IMG/VR virus record: IMGVR_UViG_3300022842_000056
Coordinates: 1-25,662 of that record
Length of the DNA: 25,662 nt
Reading direction: 5' to 3' (one strand)
From: a virus
Of this stretch, positions 1 to 7,834 are shown piece after piece. The notes under the pieces were generated by a model. The model saw nothing but the letters and a program-made list of their open reading frames with translations. It was not told where the DNA came from and did not search any database. The stretch's first letter is position 1, and each line of letters starts with the position of its first letter. A program made the position numbers and the translations under genes.

Positions 1-193
1 AAGGGTCTTTCATCCAAGGTGCAATATTACCTTGATCATAGGAATTTTGTTCCCAAAGAATATTTATTTTAGTAGAAGATAAGGGTATTTTTTCAGGGAT
101 AGAAGTAGTGATCTGAACTTTATCTAATAGATCATTATCTACATGCTTATACAACTGAGCATATTGAAGCTCTGTTCCGCCTAAAGGCTTCAT
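1..193 (-). CDS. Glycosyltransferase-like protein, N-terminal part only
   Basis: The gene starts with ATG at 193 and runs off the low end of the window, so only about 64 residues are visible and nothing can be said of its active site. The N-terminus has a GGTELQYA motif at residues 5-12, then a Lys/Asp-rich helix and a short segment ending ILWEQNSYDQ. This resembles the start of family 1/4 (GT-B) glycosyltransferases common in marine phages, where a glycine-rich GGTE segment lies at the start of the acceptor domain. That assignment is from memory of the family. It follows the 64-residue gene with only 3 bases between. If correct, it could decorate a glycan, a virion protein or DNA. Confidence 0.55.
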   Translation of the reverse strand, partial: MKPLGGTELQYAQLYKHVDNDLLDKVQITTSIPEKIPLSSTKINILWEQNSYDQGNIAPWMKDP

Positions 194-196
194 AAA

Positions 197-391
197 TTAA
201 TTTGCTGCTGGTTTAGTAGTTAGTGAAGCAACAGTAATTTGTAGATCTTGTTGAAAATCTTCTGCTGTAGTATCGGTAGAAGGGTTAGCTACATCAGCAT
301 CAAACTCAGCCTTGTCGGTATAGACAATTCCAGTTCTTTTGTTTTTAACAATTTCTTTTGCTTGTGCGGGTATTTTTATTATTTCAGTCAT
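197..391 (-). CDS. Small hypothetical phage protein (64 aa)
   Basis: The protein is 64 residues and rather acidic, with a central YTDKAEFDADV segment and a Thr/Ala-rich C-terminus. No domain, membrane segment or signal peptide is visible. Small proteins of this kind occur near tail genes in uncultured marine phages, but the function is unknown. It starts with ATG at 391 and has no clear Shine-Dalgarno sequence; the upstream 38 bases are AT-rich. It lies between the 36-residue basic protein and the glycosyltransferase-like gene, on the same strand and probably in the same transcript. Confidence 0.7.
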   Translation of the reverse strand: MTEIIKIPAQAKEIVKNKRTGIVYTDKAEFDADVANPSTDTTAEDFQQDLQITVASLTTKPAAN

Positions 392-429
392 AGTAATTAT
401 ATAATAGTTTTAACTTAATTTGTCTACCT

Positions 430-540
430 CTAGGAAGGTCTACCCTGATTAGTCTTTCTTCTTTTTTGCCATTTAGCATGTCTTCCAGGTCTTTTTCTAC
501 GTTTACCTGCTATATGAACTTCGTTAATCTTGTTGGCCAC
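430..540 (-). CDS. Arg/Lys-rich micro-protein with GTG start (36 aa)
   Basis: This short frame starts with GTG at 540 and stops with TAG at 432-430. Its start overlaps the stop of the upstream 114-residue gene (TAGTG, sharing one G), which is how most neighbours here are joined. The product is strongly basic, with a KRRKRPGRH run at about residues 13-21 and KRRK near the end, so binding to nucleic acid or packing against DNA is possible. No domain is recognised. Support comes from the open frame, the stop/start coupling and the fit into the gap between two genes. It is too short for certainty. Confidence 0.55.
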   Translation of the reverse strand: MANKINEVHIAGKRRKRPGRHAKWQKRRKTNQGRPS

Positions 541-884
541 TATATATCTTCTCTGTTAATTTCTAATAAGGATGCTGTAATATGTAATCTGTTTGCGTCT
601 GCAGCGACTACTTCCAATACTTCATTTTCTTGCATAATTAAAGGTTGAGTTATTAATTGCTCTGTTGCATTACCCGCTATAACTTTACTTTTAAATAGAA
701 CAATTCCACCCCCTGAAGCAGGAGCTCCTGGATATAAAGTGACTGTTATACTACTGCCATTATTAGTGTCATCACAAACTAAAATAGATTTTACAATAGC
801 TCTAGAATTAGAAGGAACAGTATACAAAGTAGTATCCGTAGCTGCCGTTAAATCAAGTTTTGCGTTTTTATATATATTAGCCAT
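540..884 (-). CDS. Beta-rich phage virion-type protein (114 aa)
   Basis: The product is 114 residues, rich in Thr, Val and Ile in an alternating pattern that predicts mostly beta strands. It opens MANIYKNAKLDLTA and has a SRAIVKSILVCDD strand near residues 27-39. It resembles small beta-sandwich proteins encoded near tail or head genes in uncultured marine phages, and the 108-residue protein at 15997-16323 has a similar look (RLKGIIVANDG). A virion accessory role is inferred, not shown. It starts 1 base after the stop of the 54-residue gene and its stop overlaps the start of the 36-residue gene. Confidence 0.7.
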   Translation of the reverse strand: MANIYKNAKLDLTAATDTTLYTVPSNSRAIVKSILVCDDTNNGSSITVTLYPGAPASGGGIVLFKSKVIAGNATEQLITQPLIMQENEVLEVVAADANRLHITASLLEINREDI

Positions 885-1049
885 TTAATTTACAAACCAA
901 GTGTACCTTTCTACTTCTTGTCTTAAATCTTCTTGAAAAGAATTATTTAATTGATTCTTCATTGTTTCTAATGATTGAAGAACTTGTTGTTGATTATCCA
1001 TACTGTACTCTGGAGTAGGTTCTGGAATGTAATTAGTTATTTTAGCCAT
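885..1049 (-). CDS. Small helical hypothetical protein (54 aa)
   Basis: A 54-residue frame starts with ATG at 1049 and ends with TAA at 887-885. The start overlaps the stop of the large tail hub gene as TAATG. The sequence begins MAKITNYIPEPTPEYS and continues with a Gln/Glu/Leu-rich stretch that would form one amphipathic helix, ending YTWFVN. No family is recognised. The exact fit between two genes, the coupled start and the coding-like composition support it as real. It may be a tail-associated chaperone or adaptor, but that is a guess from position only. Confidence 0.6.
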   Translation of the reverse strand: MAKITNYIPEPTPEYSMDNQQQVLQSLETMKNQLNNSFQEDLRQEVERYTWFVN

Positions 1050-3196
1050 TATCTTCTACCATCAGGTTGTATGTCTGCTCTAAAAGTACCATATCTCCAA
1101 GTTACTCCGCTAGATAAATTAGATATCTTCAAACTAGCAGATCTTCCTCTAGCACGTGTATCTATTTTCTGAGTACTTGATGTTACAGAAAAAGGTCCTA
1201 AAGAAGAACTAACAGACGTATCAGAAGGATAGTCTTTTAATAAAATAGTAACCGTTGCAGTTCCATCTAATCTTTGAAAATCAGGTATAAATCTTCTTAC
1301 TTTCGTAAAGTATTCTCCGTCACCTTCTAAATGAAGCATGAACTCTCCAGATTCTATAAAAGAAGTAATAGCAGTAGTTACTCCATCCTCTAATTGATCT
1401 ATTCCCGTTTCGTGTTCCCAAAAAGTAGAGGAACCAGAAGTATTAGTTACTCCCTGTATAACTGGAAAAGTAGGTACTCCTGTTTCATAAAAAGAAGTAG
1501 CATAAGGTTTATCATATAAATGTGCGTCATAGTAAGTGGTACGAGATAAAGAACTGGTATACCAAACTTTATCTTGATAGTTATAAGTAACGCATCTATC
1601 TATTTCAGTAGCTGAACTAGAAGCATAAAACCAATGTAATTCATTAAACAAAGAATTGTGACTAGCGTAAGTTAATTTTCCAGCATCATAGTTAAAACCT
1701 AGGTCTCCTGGATTAGCGGTATTAAATACAAAATCTTCTACACTACAAGGAAGTTTAACAACGGTTCCGTTATATCCGTTAAAAGAACCTGAGTCGTCCA
1801 TCCAGTAAACAATACCATCTACAAACACAATGGACTTAGAACTCATTGCTCCACAGTTAGATCCTACTTTTCTAATACTAAAAGTGAAAGGAGCTCCTAC
1901 ATACTGCATCGTATACGCAGCGGTATCGGTTAATACTAAAATGTAATCTTTTGCTCTTATGGCACCTACAATATGAGTTCCGTCATCTATCCTAAAAGTA
2001 CCTGCTGTATTAATAGAAGTTGGTTGGTAGTCATTAAAGTCTTCTTGGTCAGAAAATCTTATTAACATTGGATCAAAAGTTGAAGTATCTCCAATAGTTT
2101 CCTCTGTTCCTAAATGTATAAAGTGTCTATCTGTATCTGATACGATGGAAATAGCGGTTTTAGTTGGAGCACCTGTCATAATAGTTGCTCTAGTTTCTAA
2201 AGCATTGTTATTATTTTGTATAGGTTGCCATGTGAACGTTCTTCCATTTAATACAGTAGCAGTTAATATTTGACCAAAATTATCTAAACTCCAACTAGCT
2301 GGATCTAGTTGAACCGTAGAAGATAAGGAAGCTGAACCCCATGCAGTGTAATACTCTACCCCTGCTAAAGTAGAATGAGCGGATCGTGTTCCAGCTACTG
2401 CTCTCGTAATTCCTGTAAGATCATTAGTTGAAATACCTGTATAGGAAATAAATTCTGCTCCAACTTTAATTACTCCCGATGTTGGAAACCCTGTTGTTGA
2501 GGTAAGTGTAATAGAAGTTCCAGATCCTCCAGTACCTGCAGTGTCATCTAATAAAGCACCATCTAAAGTAGTAGTAAGTCCAGATGCTCCTCCGTAAGCA
2601 CCTGTTCCAAATCCAAAGCCGAATGTCTGTCCAATAGGACCTACTTTAACATATCTGTTTATAGTACATGCTCCTGACCCTGCAACAGTAACTCCCGCAT
2701 TCGTTGCCATCGTTATGGTAAATGTATTAATCGTTGCACTAGTTACTTCAAAAGTTTGATCAGTAAAATTCGCTGCAGTATACCCCGCTCCAACTGGAGG
2801 AGTTACGCTAGTAAAAGTAAAGTAGTCCCCTGCAATCATGTTGTGACCCACTAAGTTAATGGTGACCGTTGGTGAGGTATTGGTAGTATCAAACGTTCCT
2901 CCCGTTTGCGCTGTCTCTAAAGGAGTAATATCGTAATACGCTCCTCCATAATAAATGTATAATCCTCGTTGAGTACCAATTACTACATATCTATTGCCAT
3001 CTAAATCCGACCACTGGTGCTGTGCTCTGGTAGCACCTGCTAAAGTATTGGTAGTAATTTTAGACCAACCGCCTACTTTTTCAGGGAAGCCATAACGAAA
3101 ACGTACAAAATCACCGTCCACATACTGTCCTTCAGCTGCGGTATCGGTTATCTGTTTATTAAAGCCTGGTCTTATATTAATTAAATTTAAAGGCAT
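1049..3196 (-). CDS. Tail hub/nozzle-type virion protein (715 aa)
   Basis: This is the second-longest gene. The N-terminus (MPLNLINIRPGFNKQITD) and the segments FRYGFPEKVGGW (33-44) and a repeated dGNRYVVIGTQRGLYIY pattern look like P22 gp10-type tail hub or 'nozzle' proteins of short-tailed phages, which use a beta-propeller-like body below the portal ring. Residues about 100-200 are a Thr/Gly-rich beta insertion. Residues about 225-285 carry a GFPTSGVIKVGAEFISYTGI motif seen in many phage tail proteins. The C-terminus from about residue 610 is another beta domain. Its place after the island, with the connector proteins encoded upstream, fits a late tail component. A TATAAT lies only 5 bases before the ATG, and AAGG lies 11 bases before it. 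The family match is from memory. Confidence 0.72.
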   Translation of the reverse strand: MPLNLINIRPGFNKQITDTAAEGQYVDGDFVRFRYGFPEKVGGWSKITTNTLAGATRAQHQWSDLDGNRYVVIGTQRGLYIYYGGAYYDITPLETAQTGGTFDTTNTSPTVTINLVGHNMIAGDYFTFTSVTPPVGAGYTAANFTDQTFEVTSATINTFTITMATNAGVTVAGSGACTINRYVKVGPIGQTFGFGFGTGAYGGASGLTTTLDGALLDDTAGTGGSGTSITLTSTTGFPTSGVIKVGAEFISYTGISTNDLTGITRAVAGTRSAHSTLAGVEYYTAWGSASLSSTVQLDPASWSLDNFGQILTATVLNGRTFTWQPIQNNNNALETRATIMTGAPTKTAISIVSDTDRHFIHLGTEETIGDTSTFDPMLIRFSDQEDFNDYQPTSINTAGTFRIDDGTHIVGAIRAKDYILVLTDTAAYTMQYVGAPFTFSIRKVGSNCGAMSSKSIVFVDGIVYWMDDSGSFNGYNGTVVKLPCSVEDFVFNTANPGDLGFNYDAGKLTYASHNSLFNELHWFYASSSATEIDRCVTYNYQDKVWYTSSLSRTTYYDAHLYDKPYATSFYETGVPTFPVIQGVTNTSGSSTFWEHETGIDQLEDGVTTAITSFIESGEFMLHLEGDGEYFTKVRRFIPDFQRLDGTATVTILLKDYPSDTSVSSSLGPFSVTSSTQKIDTRARGRSASLKISNLSSGVTWRYGTFRADIQPDGRR

Positions 3197-3201
3197 GGTT
3201 T

Positions 3202-3229
3202 ATTATACCTTACCTAACCTATATGTTAA
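3202..3229 (-). promoter_or_regulatory. Candidate promoter before the tail hub gene
   Basis: On the minus strand TTAACA (3229-3224), a 16-base spacer and TATAAT (3207-3202) match 5/6 and 6/6 of the sigma-70 consensus. The start site would fall at or next to the ATG at 3196, giving a leaderless or nearly leaderless message. AT-rich DNA gives such matches by chance, so confidence is limited. Confidence 0.3.
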
Positions 3230-3240
3230 ATAGTCCCTTT

Positions 3241-4833
3241 TTAACTTTTAATTAGTAGTTTATTAAAATCTGCAAAGTAGACATATTTTAAACTTGAAGA
3301 CCTAACTGTATTCATAATATCGTCTAAACTATCTACAATAGGGTATCCTGCTAAATTAAAAGAGGTGTTCATAAGAACAGGAATAGGAAACATTTTAAGT
3401 ATTTTATATAAATTATTATTATCGTTTCTATTAACTGTTTGTATCCTACATGTATTGTCTACATGAACTAACGAACTTATAGAATGTTGAGCTAAAGGTC
3501 TCGCTTGAGGAGCATGCATCATAAAGGGGGTGCTTTTTATCCCTGCCATATCAAAATAAGTATCTGCTTTTTCTTCTAGTATAGAACAAGCAAAGGGTCT
3601 AAAATGTTCTCTTTTTTTAATATCGTTCATTATATCTTTAGCATTCTTTAATGTAGGATCTAGTAATAAACTCCTGTTTCCTAAAGCTCTAGGTCCTGCT
3701 TCTGCTTTTCCCTGTATTAATCCTACAACATTACCTTGAGTTAATAACTCTACTACTTCGTTTAAACTTACCTCTTTTAAATATTCATTGTCTTTAAAGG
3801 AATAATCTAAACTATTAATTCTGTTACCGATGTAAATATTTTCTAAAGGATGTATTTTTTGTTTCGCTAAAACATTTATGGCATACACTATACCGATTGA
3901 ATTACCTCCGTCTCCACATAAAGGATCAAACCACAAATTACATTCAGGGAATGCTTTATGTAATTTATAGTTGTTAACCACATTAAGTGCAGTGCCTCCT
4001 GTAAAAACCATATTAGGGTGTTTGTATTTATGTACTAAATTTTTATATTTTTGCTCAAATAATTCTTGGCATGAAGATGCTTGATCTTTAGATTGTGTAT
4101 CTAAACTTAATACTTCTTTTCCTGTAAATTCTTCTGGTATCGGCTCAGAGGTACCATACGATTGAAACCCCATAAATTTACCTTCCTCATTTTCAAAACC
4201 GTAATGTTGTGAAACTTTTGAATAAAAAAGACCTAAATCTAAATAATGACTTACATCAAAAACAGTTTCGTCTGTAATGGTAAGCGGTTGTTTAACGACA
4301 TGTCCTTTGTTTGTATCAGGGTGATACGTGAGGTCGGGTGCATATTTTTCATTATGTATATCATGTGTATATAATTTTTTATAAATACATTTTGAATCTT
4401 CATAACTTAAATCGTATACAGAACAAGTCTCATGGGTAGATGCTTTATTTTCTAAAAACCAATCACTACCTCTATTATCTACTACAAATACTCTAGCACT
4501 TTTAAACTTAGAATCTACAAATGATTTAAAAGCATGAGTTAAATGATGAGAGGCATGCAAAGAATGAGGTTCATTTATTACTTTGATATTTAGATGTTTT
4601 AAATAACTTTTTAAAAATTGAAGTTCTTCTTTAACAAAATTATAAGAAGACAAAAAACAAAAATCTAATTCTTTATTAAAATAGTTCAAGGAGTTAAGTA
4701 AAGAGTTAAAAGGAAAAAAATTATAGTGTTTCTCTTGGATAACTTTTCTTTCCTCGTTGTAAAAAATAAGTTTTCCATTATCAAATAAAGAAACAGAAGG
4801 GTCGTGCCCTGTTTGTATACCTAATATTTTCAC
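3241..4833 (-). CDS. Carbamoyltransferase, NodU/TobZ family (530 aa)
   Basis: A full-length two-domain carbamoyltransferase. Known members make carbamoyl-adenylate from carbamoyl phosphate and ATP, then pass the carbamoyl group to a hydroxyl of a small molecule, sugar, antibiotic or modified base. The N-terminal Kae1-like domain shows LGIQTGHDPSVSL (4-16), the metal-binding HHLTHA (96-101), VVDNRGSDW (117-125), TGGTALN and the CGDGGNSIG phosphate loop. The C-terminal YrdC-like domain shows EAGPRALGNRSLLLDP, HFRPFACSI, HVDNTCRIQTV and MNTSFNLAGYPI. All the usual blocks are present, so it should be active. It starts with GTG at 4833, with no Shine-Dalgarno sequence, 7 bases after the dioxygenase gene. 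It is last in the island. The substrate is unknown; nearby hydroxylases may supply its acceptor. Confidence 0.93.
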   Translation of the reverse strand: MKILGIQTGHDPSVSLFDNGKLIFYNEERKVIQEKHYNFFPFNSLLNSLNYFNKELDFCFLSSYNFVKEELQFLKSYLKHLNIKVINEPHSLHASHHLTHAFKSFVDSKFKSARVFVVDNRGSDWFLENKASTHETCSVYDLSYEDSKCIYKKLYTHDIHNEKYAPDLTYHPDTNKGHVVKQPLTITDETVFDVSHYLDLGLFYSKVSQHYGFENEEGKFMGFQSYGTSEPIPEEFTGKEVLSLDTQSKDQASSCQELFEQKYKNLVHKYKHPNMVFTGGTALNVVNNYKLHKAFPECNLWFDPLCGDGGNSIGIVYAINVLAKQKIHPLENIYIGNRINSLDYSFKDNEYLKEVSLNEVVELLTQGNVVGLIQGKAEAGPRALGNRSLLLDPTLKNAKDIMNDIKKREHFRPFACSILEEKADTYFDMAGIKSTPFMMHAPQARPLAQHSISSLVHVDNTCRIQTVNRNDNNNLYKILKMFPIPVLMNTSFNLAGYPIVDSLDDIMNTVRSSSLKYVYFADFNKLLIKS

Positions 4834-4840
4834 GTGACTA

Positions 4841-5359
4841 TTAATTGTACCAAAGAGGAATAGTGTATCTAAACCCTGATTTTATTATATCCACCGCATG
4901 TTCATTTTTATAACCACTATCAAACATAACAAAATCTAATGCTTTTGGTTTGTATCGTTCTCCATCTTTAAATACTAACTCTCCTCCTTCGTAGTCATCA
5001 TTAAGATACAAGATACTGGAGTAGTTCATTAAATCTTTTCTTCCATCAGAAACATCTTTTTTTTGGTCTATGTGAAAGCTCATATGATGACCCTCTTTCC
5101 ACCTACATAAAATAGGATCTTGAAAAGGATAACATTTTGTATTAAAAAAATGATCTACGAAAAAACAACCTTTTGAAGTTATATATTTTAATATTTCTTT
5201 TATTTGAGGATTGCTTATATCCATTATATGTAAACTTCTTTCTGCATGTCCAGGGGAAAAATCAGTGCACAATCTTTGATTCTTATCCCAGTATTTCATA
5301 AGTATCTCGGCTTCATAAGGTTTGATAAAGTTATGAATTTGTATTCTTACATCATCCAT
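4841..5359 (-). CDS. 2OG-Fe(II) dioxygenase, prolyl-4-hydroxylase-like (172 aa)
   Basis: The double-stranded beta-helix core is easy to see. The HxD metal pair is H96-I-D98, preceded by the approach strand CRWKEGHHMSF. Then come the LYLNDDYEGGELVF strand pair (117-130), the KPKALDFVMFDS turn, the distal metal ligand H154 and the 2-oxoglutarate-binding R164 in FRYTIPLW. These are all the catalytic residues of the P4H/PhyH-like superfamily, which hydroxylates proline, lysine, nucleobases or small molecules with O2 and 2-oxoglutarate. At 172 residues it is a minimal single domain. It overlaps the upstream dioxygenase gene by 8 bases and lies 7 bases before the carbamoyltransferase, suggesting coordinated expression. 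The substrate cannot be read from the sequence. Confidence 0.88.
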   Translation of the reverse strand: MDDVRIQIHNFIKPYEAEILMKYWDKNQRLCTDFSPGHAERSLHIMDISNPQIKEILKYITSKGCFFVDHFFNTKCYPFQDPILCRWKEGHHMSFHIDQKKDVSDGRKDLMNYSSILYLNDDYEGGELVFKDGERYKPKALDFVMFDSGYKNEHAVDIIKSGFRYTIPLWYN

Positions 5360-5945
5360 TTGGCATAACTTCTAAATTAAAAGAAAGAGAGACCCTAGGT
5401 TCATCACTCATACTTTGACTAACTGCATGTTTTAAATAAGAAGGAAATATAATTATATCATTTACTTTAGGTGTCACTATGTGAACAGAATGAAAATCGG
5501 AGCTACCTGATATATAAGAGCTATAGTGAGGGGACATTAAATTAACAGGTGAATTTTCATTATAAAATTCTAACTTCCCAGAATTAACAGGTGTCTTTAA
5601 ATAAAAAACTCCTGAAAAACTACTTCCTGCATGAGTATGAATGGTATTAGAAGAGTGTTGGTAATTTTCATTAATCCAACAATTACCTAATCTAATGTTT
5701 ACAGGTTTTAATTGAGTGTCTTGAATAATAGACAAGTAGTTGGATAAATGGGTCACTACCAGTTGAGAAGTTTCTTCCAAAACTTTTTTATTTTTAATGT
5801 CGGGTGTTTGGAAACCTCCTACATTGCTTTTAACAACTCCCTTTTGTTGTTTGCATACCTCTAACTCTTCTAAGATAAGTTTATTATAAGTAGGATTGTA
5901 ATTACTAGACCTATAAATAGAAATAGTAAAAATATCTTTCTTCAT
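5352..5945 (-). CDS. Putative 2OG-Fe(II) oxygenase, TIGR02466-like (197 aa)
   Basis: The pattern matches the TIGR02466 group: an N-terminal helical part, then NCWINENYQHSSNTIHTHAG (88-107), SGVFYLKTP (111-119), a beta stretch and a late NDIIIFPSYLKHAV segment. Likely metal ligands are H103 and/or H105 and H173; R184 in EPRVSLSF fits the 2-oxoglutarate-binding arginine. This group occurs in cyanophages, pelagiphages and marine bacteria, and no substrate is established that I know of. The gene starts with ATG at 5945 with only an A-rich leader (no Shine-Dalgarno sequence), 2 bases after its upstream neighbour, and overlaps the next dioxygenase gene by 8 bases. Confidence 0.82.
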   Translation of the reverse strand: MKKDIFTISIYRSSNYNPTYNKLILEELEVCKQQKGVVKSNVGGFQTPDIKNKKVLEETSQLVVTHLSNYLSIIQDTQLKPVNIRLGNCWINENYQHSSNTIHTHAGSSFSGVFYLKTPVNSGKLEFYNENSPVNLMSPHYSSYISGSSDFHSVHIVTPKVNDIIIFPSYLKHAVSQSMSDEPRVSLSFNLEVMPNG

Positions 5946-5947
5946 TT

Positions 5948-6169
5948 TTATTTTTCTTTGTAAAAATCAGATACTTTAGTAGGCTTGTTTCTCAAATCAG
6001 GTCTAAAGTTTATATTAAATTTTCCTAAAGCATGAGCAAAAATATTGGTAAAATTTTTAAATGCTTCAGCACTAAAGTGTATTCTTCCATAGCACAAAAC
6101 AATAAATCTTTCTCTAAAGGAAAATTTTATGTCAGCGGATCCGTCTTTCTTAGATTGTATAATATTCAT
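5948..6169 (-). CDS. Small hypothetical protein (73 aa)
   Basis: A 73-residue basic protein with a hydrophobic, aromatic central part (FRERFIVLCYGRIHFSAEAF, residues 18-37) and a polar, positively charged tail. The central segment is too broken by charges for a clear membrane helix. I do not recognise a domain. It lies within the dioxygenase island, with 24 bases upstream and 2 bases downstream to the neighbouring genes, and has no Shine-Dalgarno motif. The composition is coding-like and it fills its gap exactly, so it is probably real. Confidence 0.6.
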   Translation of the reverse strand: MNIIQSKKDGSADIKFSFRERFIVLCYGRIHFSAEAFKNFTNIFAHALGKFNINFRPDLRNKPTKVSDFYKEK

Positions 6170-6193
6170 GAGAGATCGATACCATAATTAAAT

Positions 6194-6691
6194 TTAATAG
6201 TCAATTATCCAACACACAACATTAGACAATGTATCAGAAGTATTCTCAAGGAAAGAATAATTTAGACAAGAATCATATATTATATATCGTCCTTTTTTTT
6301 CTGGTATTAGCTTTCCAAAATCATTAAAATAAACGCCATCAAAGTCTTGATTATCTAAAAATAATAAACCAATTAGTTGATTGATGTACTTATTATGTTT
6401 TTTCTTAAAAGGATAATCTTTATTAATTTGATGTACACTCACTGATTTAATAACTATACCGCCATTAACAATTTGTTGTGTATCGTTATTAATACTTGTT
6501 ATAAATGTTTGAAAAATTTTATTGTTTTGAAAAAAATTATCTTTAGATGTTTTTACACCTGTATCGTTGACCCATTGATTTTTTTTAAAATTACAAATTT
6601 GTTCTTTTAATTCGTCACATAAACTAGTGTTAGGTAAATCATTAGTAAAAAGGGTAGTATTAATTTTTACTTCATTTTGAGCATAAAACAT
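6194..6691 (-). CDS. Degenerate dioxygenase-like beta-helix protein (165 aa)
   Basis: The C-terminal half follows the layout of a 2OG-Fe(II) dioxygenase. GLLFLDNQDFDGVYFNDFGK (108-127) matches the usual 'LYLN-D-EGGEL-F' strand pair, then LIPEKKGRYIIYDS (128-141) matches the turn before the distal histidine, and VVCWIID matches the last strand. The catalytic residues are missing: there is no HxD in the expected place, the distal histidine position reads LNYSF, and the final Arg is replaced near TLSNVV. It may be a non-catalytic partner or a decayed enzyme. This is inference from pattern matching. The gene is intact and very AT-rich, 1 base after the upstream dioxygenase stop, with an A-rich leader. 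Confidence 0.55.
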   Translation of the reverse strand: MFYAQNEVKINTTLFTNDLPNTSLCDELKEQICNFKKNQWVNDTGVKTSKDNFFQNNKIFQTFITSINNDTQQIVNGGIVIKSVSVHQINKDYPFKKKHNKYINQLIGLLFLDNQDFDGVYFNDFGKLIPEKKGRYIIYDSCLNYSFLENTSDTLSNVVCWIIDY

Positions 6692-6692
6692 T

Positions 6693-7268
6693 TCATTTTT
6701 TTTTATTTCTTATTACAGCAGGAGCTCCTAAACAATAACGTTTGTCCAACATCCATTCTTTATTAGAACCCTCTTTATCTACGTAATGCATAAAAACTTG
6801 AGAGCACCAATCTCCTTTAAATTCTTCTCTCCAATGCTTGAGTTCACATCCTAAATAAACTACCGCATCCCCTGCCTCTAACTCACAAGGAGTTCCTTCT
6901 ACAAAAATAGGCCACTTAATAACATCTGACCCTAAATTAACTGTAACGCTAATTTCACATGATGGTCTGTCTTTATGTGGAGGAAGTTCCGCATATTGAG
7001 TGTACATCCTCCAGAGAGTATAAGTAGGAAGTAATTGTTTACCTGTTATTTCTTCCATATGTTTTTTCTTCATCATCATAGCAGTCTCCATTACAGGATC
7101 TCCATAAAAAGAAGTATCTAAAGTAGTTAAGTGTGTATTAACGATAGGGTCCATAGATTGTTCTAAAGAATGTTTTATTTTAGTATGCCCACATAACAAT
7201 TCTGCTACTTCTGGACTTAAAAAGTTTTTTATTACTTTGTATTTAAAATCTTTTCCTATAATGCCCAT
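6693..7268 (-). CDS. 2OG-Fe(II) dioxygenase family protein (191 aa)
   Basis: The core shows LWRMYTQYAELPPHKDRPSC, with H98-x-D100 as the metal pair, then ISVTVNLGSD, KWPIFVEG, a LEAGDAVVYLGCELKHW turn with the distal H145, and QVFMHYVD as the final strand. This arrangement (HxDRPSCE and GCELxHWRE) is a compact marine phage and bacterial subgroup I recognise from memory, distinct from the classic prolyl hydroxylases next to it. The usual terminal Arg is not obvious; R147 lies just after the distal His. The enzyme is likely active but its substrate is unknown. It overlaps the preceding dioxygenase gene by 13 bases and precedes the degenerate relative. Confidence 0.82.
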   Translation of the reverse strand: MGIIGKDFKYKVIKNFLSPEVAELLCGHTKIKHSLEQSMDPIVNTHLTTLDTSFYGDPVMETAMMMKKKHMEEITGKQLLPTYTLWRMYTQYAELPPHKDRPSCEISVTVNLGSDVIKWPIFVEGTPCELEAGDAVVYLGCELKHWREEFKGDWCSQVFMHYVDKEGSNKEWMLDKRYCLGAPAVIRNKKK

Positions 7269-7834
7269 GATACTACCGAATACCTTGTTCCTTTTGTTAC
7301 TGATTCTACTGTGTGAGGGTACATAAAATTACTTGGCCAAATAATTAATTTATTTCTTTTTGTTTTTATATTAATTTTTTGTTCTTCTTTAGGTAGATGA
7401 AAACAAAGATCTCCTCCTTCATAATCATCATTGACTAAAAAAATCATAGAATACGTTCTTGGTGTAGTTGTACCATGATCTACATGAGGTTTGTAAAAAC
7501 CTGCATCTTCATATTTTAAAACTGAAATATTTTCTAAATGATATCCTTTCCAACTGATATCAAATCGGTTTAAGTAATCAGTTAAATGGTACTTAAATAT
7601 AGCTATAAATCTATTGCACCAATGAATATCTGTAAGTAACTTATTGTTTTGATGTGAGATATTATAAATCCATGTTCTTCTTATATTAAAATCTACCAGT
7701 CCTTGTTCCTCACTTGAATCTCCTGCAATGCCTGCTTGAGCAAATTTTCTAGAATCTAAAACTCTTCTAAAAACATCTAAAGATGTCTCTGGTAGTACAT
7801 CATCATAGGCTACTATAAATTTTGCTATATCCAT
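7256..7834 (-). CDS. 2OG-Fe(II) dioxygenase, prolyl-4-hydroxylase-like (192 aa)
   Basis: Numbering from the ATG at 7834, the catalytic set is complete: H117-V-D119 in FYKPHVDHG, MIFLVNDDYEGGDLCF as the central strands, NKLIIWPSNFMYPHTV with the distal H174, and R184 in GTRYSVVSW. It is a typical single-domain P4H-like enzyme. A longer reading from a TTG at 7849 is possible, but the ATG has GGAAAAAGAAAAC just upstream and gives a normal N-terminus (MDIAKFIVAYDDVLP), so I prefer it. The gene overlaps the end of the upstream 240-residue gene by 10 bases and the next dioxygenase by 13, so translation is probably coupled. The substrate is unknown. Confidence 0.87.
   Translation of the reverse strand: MDIAKFIVAYDDVLPETSLDVFRRVLDSRKFAQAGIAGDSSEEQGLVDFNIRRTWIYNISHQNNKLLTDIHWCNRFIAIFKYHLTDYLNRFDISWKGYHLENISVLKYEDAGFYKPHVDHGTTTPRTYSMIFLVNDDYEGGDLCFHLPKEEQKINIKTKRNKLIIWPSNFMYPHTVESVTKGTRYSVVSWAL

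Noticed and set aside
392-425. TATAAT close to the ATG at 391 with TAGACA 19 bases upstream
   Set aside because: The spacer is too long, and TATAAT-like strings just before ATG are frequent in this AT-rich DNA.
3220-3245. Possible terminator after the carbamoyltransferase (GTTAAA/TTTAAC)
   Set aside because: The stem is only six AT-rich pairs with a nine-base loop and no T-run.
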